Part shown: positions 27,490 through 34,910 of the stretch, in pieces | Layout: every line of letters starts with the position of its first letter | Numbering within the stretch: position 1 is the stretch's first letter | Position numbers and translations under genes: made by a program | From: Indolivaga macrotermitis | GTDB lineage: Bacteria; Bacteroidota; Bacteroidia; Bacteroidales; Dysgonomonadaceae | Direction of reading: 5' to 3' | Assembly (NCBI RefSeq): GCF_900128985.1 | Contig: NZ_FQUC01000008.1 | Span: 117,889-181,888, forward strand | Length of the DNA: 64,000 nt | The notes under the pieces: generated by a model | The model's input: the letters and a program-made list of their open reading frames with translations, nothing else | What the model was told of the DNA's origin: nothing | The model's database searches: none

Positions 27490-28854
27490 ATGGGTAGAAG
27501 AAAAGCTGATAGACCGACAGGAAAGTTTAAACTTCGTACAGACCAAACGAAATGCGAATGCACAGACAAGAAAAAATGCAAGTGTAAATTCACTTTATAT
27601 TTAGAATATACACTCAATAGGAAATTTGCCAAAACTACTACTGAATATAAATTTGCATCAACAGAATGGGATGGTAAAAACCAAAAAGTAAAAGGTACTG
27701 TTGCGAATTACAATCGTATCAATGCTCAATTAGCTAAATTGAAAAATGGTATTGATAAGGATATTATTGATTATTTAGATAATACAAGAGGTAATACAAA
27801 ACGAAGATTAACTATTGATATATTGCGAGCCATTGTTCAACGAAAACCATTATCAACACTTGGAAAGATTGAAAATGATGAGTTTTTTGCTATGGCGAAA
27901 CAGTTACAGGAAACTAATTATTCTCAAAACAAAATAGGTATTAGTAAGTATGAGAATAACCTTTGCCAAATCAATATGTTTCAAAGATTTGTAAAGCAGG
28001 AAACCAAAGAAGATATTATAAAGTGCAATGAAATTGACATTGATTTAATCAATGGATTTATAAAATGGAAACAAGAAAAAGGAAATAAACCTGTAACCAT
28101 AAACAAAGCTCTGTTTCCTATTAAAGAAACATTGGAATTAGCCTCTATCAAAGGTCTTGCAAGTGCAGAAATGGTTTACTTAATCTCAAAAAGCTATTTG
28201 CCCGAAGAAAATGATTCTGTTGACAAAGAGGATGACGATGTGAAGTATTTGACAGAAGAGCAACTTCAAATATTGTTAGAGATATACCCAACATTAAATA
28301 ATGAGAGGACAAGAGAAATTTTAGATATGTTCCTTTTTTCAGTACACACAGGATTAAGAATCTCAGATATTGTTACCCTAAAATGGTCTCAGATTGATTT
28401 TGAAACAAGAGATATTAAAAACAAAATTATAATAAAGGGACGAAAATCTTTATCCATACCACTGACATCACCATCTTTAAAAATACTTGAGAAGTGGAAA
28501 ATTACTTATAATCACAATGTATATGTATTTGGTCTATTGCCCGATAACTTCGACCTTAATAATGATAAGCTTTTGAAAGACACAATAGGTGGAAAAAATC
28601 GAACTATTCTTCAATCATTAAAGGTCGTGGGTAAGAAGATGGACTTACCTTTTACTTTGACTATGCACAAGGGCAGACACACGTATGCAGTTTTGGCAAT
28701 CAACAGAGATGTGAGTTTGCATAAATTGAGTTTATTATTAGGGCATGGTAGTATTATGGTTACTGAAAAAGTCTATGCAGAATTTCTACCTACCACTATA
28801 AAAGAAGAAGTTGAAACCAAACTCGATTTCAACTTCCTTCCTGATGGATATTAA
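27490..28854 (+). CDS. Tyrosine recombinase / integrase
   Basis: About 454 aa from the ATG at 27490; a GTG at 27463 would add nine residues and is less likely. An N-terminal arm-binding-type domain contains a Cys-rich stretch (CECTDKKKCKCKF), followed by a SAM-like core-binding domain (YENNLCQINMFQRFVKQE). The catalytic domain has TGLRISDIVTLKWSQI (first Arg), KGRKSLSIPLT (Lys), TMHKGRHTYAVLAI (His-x-x-Arg with GRHT), LLGHGSIMVTEKVYAEF (second His and nucleophile Tyr). It integrates and excises the element at the DUF2795 gene end. Its position next to attL is typical. Confidence 0.93.
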   Translation: MGRRKADRPTGKFKLRTDQTKCECTDKKKCKCKFTLYLEYTLNRKFAKTTTEYKFASTEWDGKNQKVKGTVANYNRINAQLAKLKNGIDKDIIDYLDNTRGNTKRRLTIDILRAIVQRKPLSTLGKIENDEFFAMAKQLQETNYSQNKIGISKYENNLCQINMFQRFVKQETKEDIIKCNEIDIDLINGFIKWKQEKGNKPVTINKALFPIKETLELASIKGLASAEMVYLISKSYLPEENDSVDKEDDDVKYLTEEQLQILLEIYPTLNNERTREILDMFLFSVHTGLRISDIVTLKWSQIDFETRDIKNKIIIKGRKSLSIPLTSPSLKILEKWKITYNHNVYVFGLLPDNFDLNNDKLLKDTIGGKNRTILQSLKVVGKKMDLPFTLTMHKGRHTYAVLAINRDVSLHKLSLLLGHGSIMVTEKVYAEFLPTTIKEEVETKLDFNFLPDGY

Positions 28855-28867
28855 CCAACATATTATT

Positions 28868-29167
28868 TTAGTCATAAGCATAAGCTTCTAAACGATTCTT
28901 TTGATAAAAGTACATTATATCCTCATAACTGTATAAAAATTTATCACCAACCTGAGTATAGGGTAAATAACCCTCGTCACGATACTTCTTTATCCAATTT
29001 TGACCGACCCCTAAAAGTTCGGGAAGGTCTTTATTGGTGTAAAAAGGTTTTACAATATTATTTTTATTGTGTTCGATTAGAGTAGAACATAAGTTCTTTA
29101 AATCTTTTATCTCTTGTTTCAATTCGTTTAGTTCATCGCTATGAACTGCAATCAAGGTGCTCATCAT
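28868..29167 (-). CDS. Helix-turn-helix excisionase-like protein
   Basis: About 99 aa from the ATG at 29167 (the next codon is also ATG, and a TTG at 29182 is further upstream). A predicted coiled coil (ELNELKQEIKDLKNLCSTLI) is followed by a MerR/excisionase-type HTH: FYTNKDLPELLGVGQNWIKK, then DEGYLPYTQVGDKFLYSYEDI. This class is common beside integrases on Bacteroidetes elements and acts as directionality factor or regulator. It is convergent with int, 13 bases apart, and has a good minus-strand promoter upstream. Confidence 0.8.
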   Translation of the reverse strand: MMSTLIAVHSDELNELKQEIKDLKNLCSTLIEHNKNNIVKPFYTNKDLPELLGVGQNWIKKYRDEGYLPYTQVGDKFLYSYEDIMYFYQKNRLEAYAYD

Positions 29168-29535
29168 TCTGAATTTTAGCAACTTTATTTTTCATGAAAT
29201 TTCACAATCCCAAGCTATACTTAAAATCATTGTACTTCTATTATTGAAGTAACCAAAACAAATATACCTTTTTTTATTTTGAAAAACAAAAGAGGCTTTA
29301 ACAAAATTTGAAATGTCATATTTGTGGCATCCTTAAATCTATTGAACTACTTTATCCCCATTGACCCACCCCTCATATATAAGGGGATTATGTTGTGAAT
29401 AAATAAATTCTCAAAAAAATTATGTTTAAAAAGGTCATCTATATTGAACTTTCAAAAATATTGTAATATTTATTTATATACACTTAGTTGTATGATATGA
29501 AGGTAAGAATTTAATAAAAATTAAAATGAGAAAGT
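29168..29535. other. Divergent intergenic region inside the element
   Basis: 368 AT-rich bases between the leftward HTH gene and the rightward NUMOD3 gene. It holds the HTH promoter (29259-29290), an imperfect inverted repeat ATGTCA/TGGCAT in the segment 29313-29330, and a nested CCCC/GGGG inverted repeat within about 29353-29389. No gene was found. Confidence 0.5.
29259..29290 (-). promoter_or_regulatory. Promoter of the HTH gene
   Basis: On the minus strand, TTTG (29287-29290), a 20-base spacer and TATATTTG (29259-29266) fit the Bacteroidetes promoter pattern well, about 92 bases upstream of the ATG. Confidence 0.6.
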
Positions 29536-29721
29536 ATGAATAAGAGAATTTACAGAGAAGCGGATGAGATGACTAAGTACAAAATGAGTTTAAGCAAATC
29601 TAATTCGTTAAATCCTAACTATGGGAAACCAAGAGATGAAGAAACTAAACAAAAAATTTCGGATAGCATGAAAAAGTATTGGTCAGAAGTCCCATTTAAA
29701 AATGAATTTGATAAGAAATGA
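29536..29721 (+). CDS. Stand-alone NUMOD3-type DNA-binding protein
   Basis: A 61-aa basic protein. The core KMSLSKSNSLNPNYGKPRDE followed by ETKQKISDSMKKYW fits the NUMOD3 pattern (Gly-Lys-Pro, Glu-Thr-Lys, Ile-Ser), a DNA-binding module normally attached to GIY-YIG or HNH homing endonucleases. No nuclease domain is present, and none is encoded next to it. It may be a small DNA-binding regulator or replication accessory. A GAGAAAG sequence lies just upstream, and a GC-rich hairpin follows the stop by nine bases. Confidence 0.6.
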   Translation: MNKRIYREADEMTKYKMSLSKSNSLNPNYGKPRDEETKQKISDSMKKYWSEVPFKNEFDKK

Positions 29722-29730
29722 ATTATTTAA

Positions 29731-29748
29731 GCGCGCGGGATCGCGCGC
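29731..29748. repeat. GC-only hairpin (7-base stem)
   Basis: GCGCGCG (29731-29737), loop GGAT, CGCGCGC (29742-29748): a striking GC island in a very AT-rich stretch. No T run follows, so it is not a typical terminator. It could be a replication-origin structure or an mRNA stabiliser. Confidence 0.6.
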
Positions 29749-29782
29749 AAATGCAGTTATAAATTTTTGAATATTTAAATTG

Positions 29783-29815
29783 GATGTTGCCGGATACGGC
29801 AACATCTTTATTTTA
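29783..29815 (+). terminator. Terminator-like hairpin upstream of rep
   Basis: GATGTTGCCG (29783-29792), loop GATA, CGGCAACATC (29797-29806): a perfect ten-base stem followed by TTTATTTT. It probably ends the NUMOD3 transcript, with origin structure as an alternative. Confidence 0.7.
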
Positions 29816-29917
29816 TATGAATAATACTTTTCATTAACTATTGATTATTCAATTTCAAATTTTATTTTTTTAGAAAGAAGTTTCATTCTCTCTATCAAGA
29901 AGGGGAAAATGTAGCCT

Positions 29918-29951
29918 GTAAACTACACTACTAATCATTAGTAAAGTTTAC
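29918..29951. repeat. Nested palindromes upstream of rep
   Basis: TACTAATCATTAGTA (29929-29943) is a perfect palindrome around one C. It is framed by GTAAACT (29918-29924) and AGTTTAC (29945-29951), the two arms of an outer inverted repeat. It ends 32 bases before the rep ATG and could be the Rep operator or binding site. Confidence 0.6.
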
Positions 29952-29983
29952 TTGAAAAATAAGAAGTTTAATATTAATTAAAA

Positions 29984-31006
29984 ATGAGTAGTTGTGAAAA
30001 TAAACATTTAAAATTTGATACAGTAAAAATTAGAACAAATAAAGAATACTTAAAAGACACACTTATTAAATTCAATTCCAAATATAATTCAAATGGAGAT
30101 TTAATAAATAAATATTATAATTCTAAGGATGATAAATTGATTCCATATAATTTATATATTGGAATTAGTGATAATTCTCAATCACTAACATTAGAATTTT
30201 CATCTAAAATATTATTAGATGATTATCCAAAACTTATAACAAAAGATACATTCAAACAATGTTTAGAGAATATCAACCAACTTGATATTTGCACCCTCGA
30301 TGCTGATTCTATTGCAAATGATTGCTATTTCTCAAAAGTTCATATAACCAATGATATAAAATATCCTTTGACAAATGATGTATTAGATAGCCTTAATTCA
30401 AATGTTAATGATTATAGGCGTTACCAATGGGAGCATTATCGAAAAGACGGCATACGCTTTAAAAAGGATGTAAAATCAATATCCTGCAAAGAGAGCATTG
30501 TTATGTACAATAAAGAAAAGGAGATTGTAAACAATGTAGATTTTCTTTCAATTCTCAGCAAGCCGAATGAAGTAATTGATTATTTTGATGGAGTCACACG
30601 TTTTGAAATGGAATTGGATAAACCAAAGAAAATATGTAAGGCTTTGAATATTGATACCACCCATATAAGTAAAGTGTTCAATTCAAAGGAAAACCCCTTA
30701 CTTGTTCAGTTTAATAAAATTTTTGGAATAGGAGAAATTGAAGACAGGCAATACATTGCTAACTATGAAACCTACGCAATGGATGCCATAATTGAGAAAC
30801 ACAGTGGTGACATCAAGAAAATAGAACAGGAAATGAAAGACCTGCATGTTTACAGTTCCAATTCTCGTAATGGCTTATCGGAAAGAATGAAGAAGATTAA
30901 AGCACTTATAGAACAACGAAACGAGAGATTGTATAATTCCAGAGGAATATTGACAGAAATTAGAGTGAAATTAGGCGAAAAAGCACCTATTCCAGCTCAA
31001 ATTTGA
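29984..31006 (+). CDS. Replication initiator, phage/plasmid gene II/X-like
   Basis: A 340-aa protein without signal peptide or TM segments. The middle has HYRKDGIRFKKDVKSISCKE, SIVMYNKEKEI and YFDGVTRFEMELDKPKKI, the pattern I know from gene II/X-type (Phage_X) replication proteins of filamentous phages and small plasmids. The C-terminus is basic and helical. Such proteins nick one strand to start rolling-circle replication. Palindromes directly upstream and a large hairpin 1.3 kb downstream fit that. I see no classical HUH motif. The family assignment rests on motif memory only. Confidence 0.55.
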   Translation: MSSCENKHLKFDTVKIRTNKEYLKDTLIKFNSKYNSNGDLINKYYNSKDDKLIPYNLYIGISDNSQSLTLEFSSKILLDDYPKLITKDTFKQCLENINQLDICTLDADSIANDCYFSKVHITNDIKYPLTNDVLDSLNSNVNDYRRYQWEHYRKDGIRFKKDVKSISCKESIVMYNKEKEIVNNVDFLSILSKPNEVIDYFDGVTRFEMELDKPKKICKALNIDTTHISKVFNSKENPLLVQFNKIFGIGEIEDRQYIANYETYAMDAIIEKHSGDIKKIEQEMKDLHVYSSNSRNGLSERMKKIKALIEQRNERLYNSRGILTEIRVKLGEKAPIPAQI

Positions 31007-31118
31007 CACGCTCAGACCATCATTTTTAGCTTTGAAACGTACTATTTGCGTTGATTTTGGCGTGTATCGCTTCTGAAGGATTATCTTATGCCCAGATATA
31101 GAATTTTGTATGAAAATA

Positions 31119-31162
31119 AAAATGTGTCAACATAATCTATAATTGATTTATTGACACATTTT
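31119..31162. terminator. Bidirectional terminator, rep / lipoprotein gene
   Basis: AAAATGTGTCAA (31119-31130) and TTGACACATTTT (31151-31162) form a perfect 12-base stem with A- and T-rich flanks between convergent genes. Confidence 0.75.
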
Positions 31163-31202
31163 CGTTTTGTATGAAGTTAATCTAAAAAGGTTAGATTGAT
31201 TC

Positions 31203-31736
31203 TTAAATGACTTTATAATTCAATTTTAATATTCCATTGATGGTTATCGTATTTTTCAGATTAGAAAAATATTGAACTTCTTTAAATTCGATAGTTATAG
31301 TTTTCTTGTTACTATCAATTTCTTTGACCACAATATTTCCAGCCCTATACGCATTGTATCCTTCACCAAGCATAGAACTACCACTGTTTTTCCCTTCACC
31401 AACAAACCATTCTCTACCGCCATTTCTTTGAAATAAAATTTCAAATTTAGATGTAATATCTGTCCCTGCACTAACACTTTCTTTTGCTGTAAATTCAGCC
31501 TGAATGTAAACACGTTTGTCTGTTGTTGCAACATCATTCACCCAAAAGAAAAATATTCCATCGTCATATTCAGCCTCTAAATCATCAATCTTTGCGGATT
31601 GTCCATCTACTGTTAAAGTCGATTGTCCTCCTGTTTCTCCTCCATCCTCATCATCACTTGAACAAGATGGGAATATAAAGCCAAATGTTAGTAATAGAGC
31701 TAAAAGTATCGAATGTTTTAAGTTATTCTTTTCCAT
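31203..31736 (-). CDS. Putative lipoprotein (177 aa)
   Basis: The N-terminus MEKNNLKHSILLALLLTFGF ends in a lipobox (FPSC, Cys25), followed by SSDDEDGGETGG, an acidic Ser/Asp/Gly spacer typical of surface-exported Bacteroidetes lipoproteins. The mature part is beta-rich and has no motif I recognise. It follows the barrel gene by 27 bases, so the two are probably co-transcribed. It is accessory cargo of the element with unknown role. Confidence 0.75.
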   Translation of the reverse strand: MEKNNLKHSILLALLLTFGFIFPSCSSDDEDGGETGGQSTLTVDGQSAKIDDLEAEYDDGIFFFWVNDVATTDKRVYIQAEFTAKESVSAGTDITSKFEILFQRNGGREWFVGEGKNSGSSMLGEGYNAYRAGNIVVKEIDSNKKTITIEFKEVQYFSNLKNTITINGILKLNYKVI

Positions 31737-31763
31737 AATATTATATATAAATTAAGTTTGTAA

Positions 31764-32231
31764 TTAAAGTTTATAGCCGATTGTTAGCATTGGTACACTT
31801 TGAGACCCTGAATGGCTCATAGCACTGTATTTGTATTGAAATCCTGCATGGAATTTATCATTGATGTCATAGCGACCGCCAAGACCTAAATTAACTCCGA
31901 ACTTTGTTTCCTTTTCAGCACCGCTTCCATCCCAAGAATTAATACCAAAGCCAATAATGGGAAATACTTTTATCTTGTTGCCAATGCCATACAACCTATG
32001 GTAATCAAAATTGATTTCTTTGAGGCTTACACCATCTTTTTTAAGATAGGCATTGATAGATGGAGAAAATTCGTGCTTCTTTCCCGTTAGATTAAAGACT
32101 AATCCGAACCCTGCTGTTTTAATCTTTGAGCCATACAAGAGGTTAGCCTGTAAAGAGTTTTTTGTATCCTGAGCATGGATGCCACCAGATACCATAAATA
32201 CCATTAGTAATGGTATGAAAAGTTTTTTCAT
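31764..32231 (-). CDS. Small outer-membrane beta-barrel protein
   Basis: About 155 aa from the ATG at 32231, which opens a signal peptide (MKKLFIPLLMVFMVSGGIHA, then Q). The frame continues upstream to 32264 but without a signal-like start. It has alternating strands (FGVNLGLGGRYDINDKFHAG, FQYKYSAMSHSG) and ends MLTIGYKL with a barrel-type C-terminus. It resembles OmpX/OmpW-size porin-like proteins. Together with the lipoprotein it could alter the host surface, for example phage adsorption (inference). Confidence 0.72.
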   Translation of the reverse strand: MKKLFIPLLMVFMVSGGIHAQDTKNSLQANLLYGSKIKTAGFGLVFNLTGKKHEFSPSINAYLKKDGVSLKEINFDYHRLYGIGNKIKVFPIIGFGINSWDGSGAEKETKFGVNLGLGGRYDINDKFHAGFQYKYSAMSHSGSQSVPMLTIGYKL

Positions 32232-32306
32232 GTAAATAAATTTTGCTTGCTTATCAATCCCCAAATAAGCATAAATACAAAAAGCGATGGAGACTGCAAC
32301 TTATCT

Positions 32307-32434
32307 GAAAGAGAGGCTCTGGTAAGCCCATATGACAGAATAAGCACAGCTCCACCGCCTATATTATATATAGAAAGTGGAGCGTCATGCCCATCATCCT
32401 CTGTCATATTTGAAATTTACCAGATTTCTCTTTC
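32307..32434. repeat. 128-nt imperfect hairpin
   Basis: Five paired blocks in strict nested order: 32307-32314 with 32427-32434, 32318-32325 with 32417-32424, TATGACAGA (32331-32339) with TCTGTCATA (32400-32408), GCTCCAC (32349-32355) with GTGGAGC (32377-32383), and CTATAT/ATATAG (32359-32364 with 32368-32373). They are separated by small bulges or internal loops, for about 38 base pairs in all. Confidence 0.75.
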
Positions 32435-32472
32435 AAGGATAATATTGAACGCTTAGATATCTAATTATGTCC

Positions 32473-32506
32473 TCTAACCAACCAACGCTTTGGCTATTCG
32501 GTTAGA
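32473..32506. repeat. Second hairpin in the structured region
   Basis: TCTAACC (32473-32479) pairs with GGTTAGA (32500-32506). The loop can form an inner CCAA/TTGG pairing. Confidence 0.5.
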
Positions 32507-32698
32507 TTATGATACAAAGATTAACAAAATATATTAATCCTACAAATTTTTGTCAATACAAATTATACATAATCTTCTTTAGTCCAGATAGTTGCTAAAA
32601 TAATAAAATAGTAAATGATTATTTTAACTATTTCAAAATATTATTACACATTTACTAAACTAATGTTCAATAAATGTATAATTATTAAAAATAATAAG

Positions 32699-32706
32699 TA
32701 TATTTG
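32699..32706 (+). promoter_or_regulatory. Putative -7 box of the resolvase gene
   Basis: TATATTTG fits TAnnTTTG and ends 22 bases before the ATG at 32729. The -33 box is unclear. Confidence 0.4.
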
Positions 32707-32728
32707 TTGTATATTAAATATTTAACCA

Positions 32729-33406
32729 ATGGAAGCAAAGAAATATATCTGTTATTATAGAGTGTCTACAAAAAAGCAAGGTAAGTCGGGATTAGGTCTT
32801 GATGCACAAAGAACTATTTGTGAAAATTATGTAGAAAATCAGAAAGGTATAATAGTAAATTCTTTTGTTGAAGTTGAAAGTGGTAAAAACGATAATAGAG
32901 AACAATTACATACTGCGATTGCAGAATGTAAACAAACCAACAGTACTCTTTTAATAGCGAAGTTGGATAGGCTGTCCAGAAGCGTTGAATTTATCTTCAG
33001 TTTGAAAAATTCGGGAGTAAACTTCGTGTGTGTTGATATGCCCGAACTAACGACCATGACATTGGGAATTTTCTCAACCTTTGCTCAGAGTGAACGTGAA
33101 AGAATATCGGAACGTATAACAGTCGCCCTTGCTGAAAAGAAAAAGAAGGGTATTAAGTTAGGCAAGCCCGAAAATTTATCTAACAATTTCGAAAAAGCAT
33201 ATACCAACAGTTTAGCCACCAGACAAAACAATGCTATGAATAATGAGAATAACCGCAAGGCAGGCTTGTTAGTAGTTTCGCTTCGCCAGTCGGGCAAAAC
33301 ATGGAACGAGATAACAACGACACTGAATAAGAACGGGTTCAGAACTCGGAGGGGTTGTATGTTTGGAATGACACAGGTTGTGAGATTGTATGAAAGATTT
33401 TCTTAA
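32729..33406 (+). CDS. Serine recombinase / resolvase
   Basis: A 225-aa small serine recombinase. The N-terminal catalytic domain has CYYRVSTKKQGKSGLGLDAQ (nucleophile Ser), LLIAKLDRLSRSVEF and MTLGIFSTFAQSERERISER. The C-terminus has a resolvase-type HTH (TWNEITTTLNKNGFRTRRG). It could resolve multimers of the excised circle, possibly at the hairpins just upstream, or invert a segment. Its end overlaps the convergent membrane-protein gene by four bases. Confidence 0.9.
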   Translation: MEAKKYICYYRVSTKKQGKSGLGLDAQRTICENYVENQKGIIVNSFVEVESGKNDNREQLHTAIAECKQTNSTLLIAKLDRLSRSVEFIFSLKNSGVNFVCVDMPELTTMTLGIFSTFAQSERERISERITVALAEKKKKGIKLGKPENLSNNFEKAYTNSLATRQNNAMNNENNRKAGLLVVSLRQSGKTWNEITTTLNKNGFRTRRGCMFGMTQVVRLYERFS

Positions 33407-33843
33407 ATAACTATTTGTATAACTATAATAGTTATTATAAGAGGCATATAAAATATTACTGTTGAAAACGAAAACATAGAGGTAATCAATGCTATAATTC
33501 TATGTTTCCATGATGAAGGTAGTTGTATTACAAAAATATTTTTATTGTCTATACACTCATCATTAATTGAACTGACAAATTGGGTATATAACGTTCTAAA
33601 ATCTCTTTCCAAAGAAACGTAATAGCTGTCGGCTATATAAAACAATAATGAAGGGATTATAGCAATACAAAGACAATCAACTTTTCCACTCTCAATAAAC
33701 AAAGCCAACATTGCACCTACCAAACCAAAGCTCCACGTTTTACAACTCGCACTATTAGAAGACATTCTTGATATTATATTTTGTAATATATCAATATGTT
33801 TCTGAATTGCTGAATTTTCTTTATTGTTCAATATATTATTCAT
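33403..33843 (-). CDS. Small multi-TM protein coupled to the TIR gene (candidate membrane effector)
   Basis: A 146-aa protein. An amphipathic N-terminal helix with KHIDILQNIISRMSSNSASC is followed by hydrophobic segments at about 36-52 (TWSFGLVGAMLALFI) and 57-73 (LCIAIIPSLLFYIA), a soluble loop with SYYVSLERDFRTLYTQF, and one long or two short TM segments at about 114-146. This resembles the small TM effectors found beside signalling enzymes in anti-phage systems. The family name is not certain. Its ATG lies inside the end of the TIR gene (8-base overlap), so the two are translated together. Confidence 0.6.
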   Translation of the reverse strand: MNNILNNKENSAIQKHIDILQNIISRMSSNSASCKTWSFGLVGAMLALFIESGKVDCLCIAIIPSLLFYIADSYYVSLERDFRTLYTQFVSSINDECIDNKNIFVIQLPSSWKHRIIALITSMFSFSTVIFYMPLIITIIVIQIVI

Positions 33844-34537
33844 TATCGTTATCTATTTTCATGTTCAACCAATCTTTCAAACTCAATTTTACTTCCGCAG
33901 GTTCATCGCCTTCAAACTCACCTATTTGTTTGAATAATTCTTTTTTTAGTGTAAAATAATATCCAACAGGAATTTTGCCCGATATAGGCTCATTACAACC
34001 TTCAAAATAAGGTATATATAGATATCCACCCCCATTAATCTTTTCTTTTGCAATATAGTCTGTTGAACCATCCTCAAATTCGATAATAGGGTATAACCCC
34101 ATATACTCACTTCCTGACCAATCACGATTATCCTCTCGAATAGGGAATAATGCAATATTCAGTTTGTCGAATTTTTGGGCATCACCAAAACCCAATTCCC
34201 AATTACACCATTTTGAATTAATTGCATCATCTGTTGCAACAAGAAGAAATTTATCGTTTTCAATTATCTTTTTCTTTATTTTTTCGGCTGTTATGGTTGA
34301 TGTATGTTTGGGCATATCATCATCAAGCCAATCTACATATACAGAAACACCCAAACTTTGGAGTATTTTTATAACTCTTTCTAAAATATCTTTATCTGTG
34401 TGTTTATGTGACAAAAACACTGATATTCTAGCTTCTGCTTTATTCTTAACAATAATTTTTTTCGAATATCCTGACTCGGACTGAATTTCAACACCAAGAG
34501 CAAGGGTCTGTAATTGAGATTTTGATAATATAGACAT
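33836..34537 (-). CDS. TIR-domain protein (candidate NAD-processing defence sensor)
   Basis: A 233-aa protein. The TIR domain spans about residues 36-135: ARISVFLSHKHTDKDILERV (strand A, with the SHKHTD loop), GVSVYVDWLDDDMP, NDKFLLVATDDAINS, then KWCNWELGFGDA with the expected catalytic Glu at about 114, and NIALFPIRED. The rest (135-233) has aromatic and beta segments of unknown fold. Catalytic bacterial TIRs cleave NAD or make cyclic ADP-ribose-type signals. The pairing with a TM protein on a mobile element suggests a defence role (inference). A TATATTTG -7 box lies 17 bases upstream. Confidence 0.8.
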   Translation of the reverse strand: MSILSKSQLQTLALGVEIQSESGYSKKIIVKNKAEARISVFLSHKHTDKDILERVIKILQSLGVSVYVDWLDDDMPKHTSTITAEKIKKKIIENDKFLLVATDDAINSKWCNWELGFGDAQKFDKLNIALFPIREDNRDWSGSEYMGLYPIIEFEDGSTDYIAKEKINGGGYLYIPYFEGCNEPISGKIPVGYYFTLKKELFKQIGEFEGDEPAEVKLSLKDWLNMKIDNDNE

Positions 34538-34553
34538 AGAAAACTTATTTTTA

Positions 34554-34561
34554 CAAATATA
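34554..34561 (-). promoter_or_regulatory. Putative -7 box of the TIR operon
   Basis: TATATTTG on the minus strand, 16 bases before the TIR ATG, fits TAnnTTTG. The short leader fits a weak or leader-poor transcript. No clear -33 box. Confidence 0.4.
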
Positions 34562-34654
34562 GTGCTTAATAGTAAAATATTTAGAGATAAAACCCTTGTT
34601 ATTGAAATTGGTATTTATGTATCTTTATATTTTAATAACTAACAAATCTATTTT

Positions 34655-34903
34655 ATGCTGAAGGATAATTACAATAGAAGTGTACAACTTGAATGTGCAA
34701 CTTGTGGAGGACAAGATTTTGAATCCAATGATGACAAAACATATATTAAATGCAACACTTGTGATAGGGAGTATTTGGGCGGTTATGACGAATTGGTAGA
34801 GTATAACCAAGGAAAAATAAATCAAACTGTTGATGATGTTAAACATGAGGTTAGAGATGATATAGAACAGGCATTTAAAGATATGTTTAAGAAATTCAAA
34901 TAA
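34655..34903 (+). CDS. Small zinc-ribbon protein
   Basis: An 82-aa protein. Two Cys pairs (ECATCGG and KCNTCDREY, about residues 14-18 and 32-35) form a zinc ribbon, followed by GGYDELVEYNQGKIN and an amphipathic helical tail (VKHEVRDDIEQAFKDMFKKF). It is probably a cytoplasmic adaptor or nucleic-acid-binding protein. It is followed after seven bases by a membrane-anchored protein gene, which suggests a functional pair. The family is not recognised. Confidence 0.7.
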   Translation: MLKDNYNRSVQLECATCGGQDFESNDDKTYIKCNTCDREYLGGYDELVEYNQGKINQTVDDVKHEVRDDIEQAFKDMFKKFK

Positions 34904-34910
34904 TAGGTAT

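Larger units (their letters stand above)
32232..32728. other. Structured intergenic region of the element (candidate origin or res site)
   Basis: 497 bases without a convincing gene between divergent genes. It contains a 128-base imperfect hairpin (32307-32434), a second hairpin (TCTAACC 32473-32479 with GGTTAGA 32500-32506) and then about 190 very AT-rich bases leading to the resolvase promoter. Such regions hold single-strand origins, packaging signals or resolution sites. Confidence 0.6.

Noticed and set aside
28371..28385. Third GTTACCCTAAA copy inside int
   Set aside because: It is an ordinary part of the conserved catalytic domain (DIVTLKWS) and so is probably a chance match to the upstream inverted repeat.
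32247..32456. 69-aa frame in the structured region
   Set aside because: It covers the long hairpin, has no ribosome site or motif, and the pairing pattern explains the sequence better.
33836..34537. Thoeris system proper
   Set aside because: No ThsA-type SIR2/SLOG or Macro protein is present; the partner is a small TM protein, so naming it Thoeris would go beyond the sequence.
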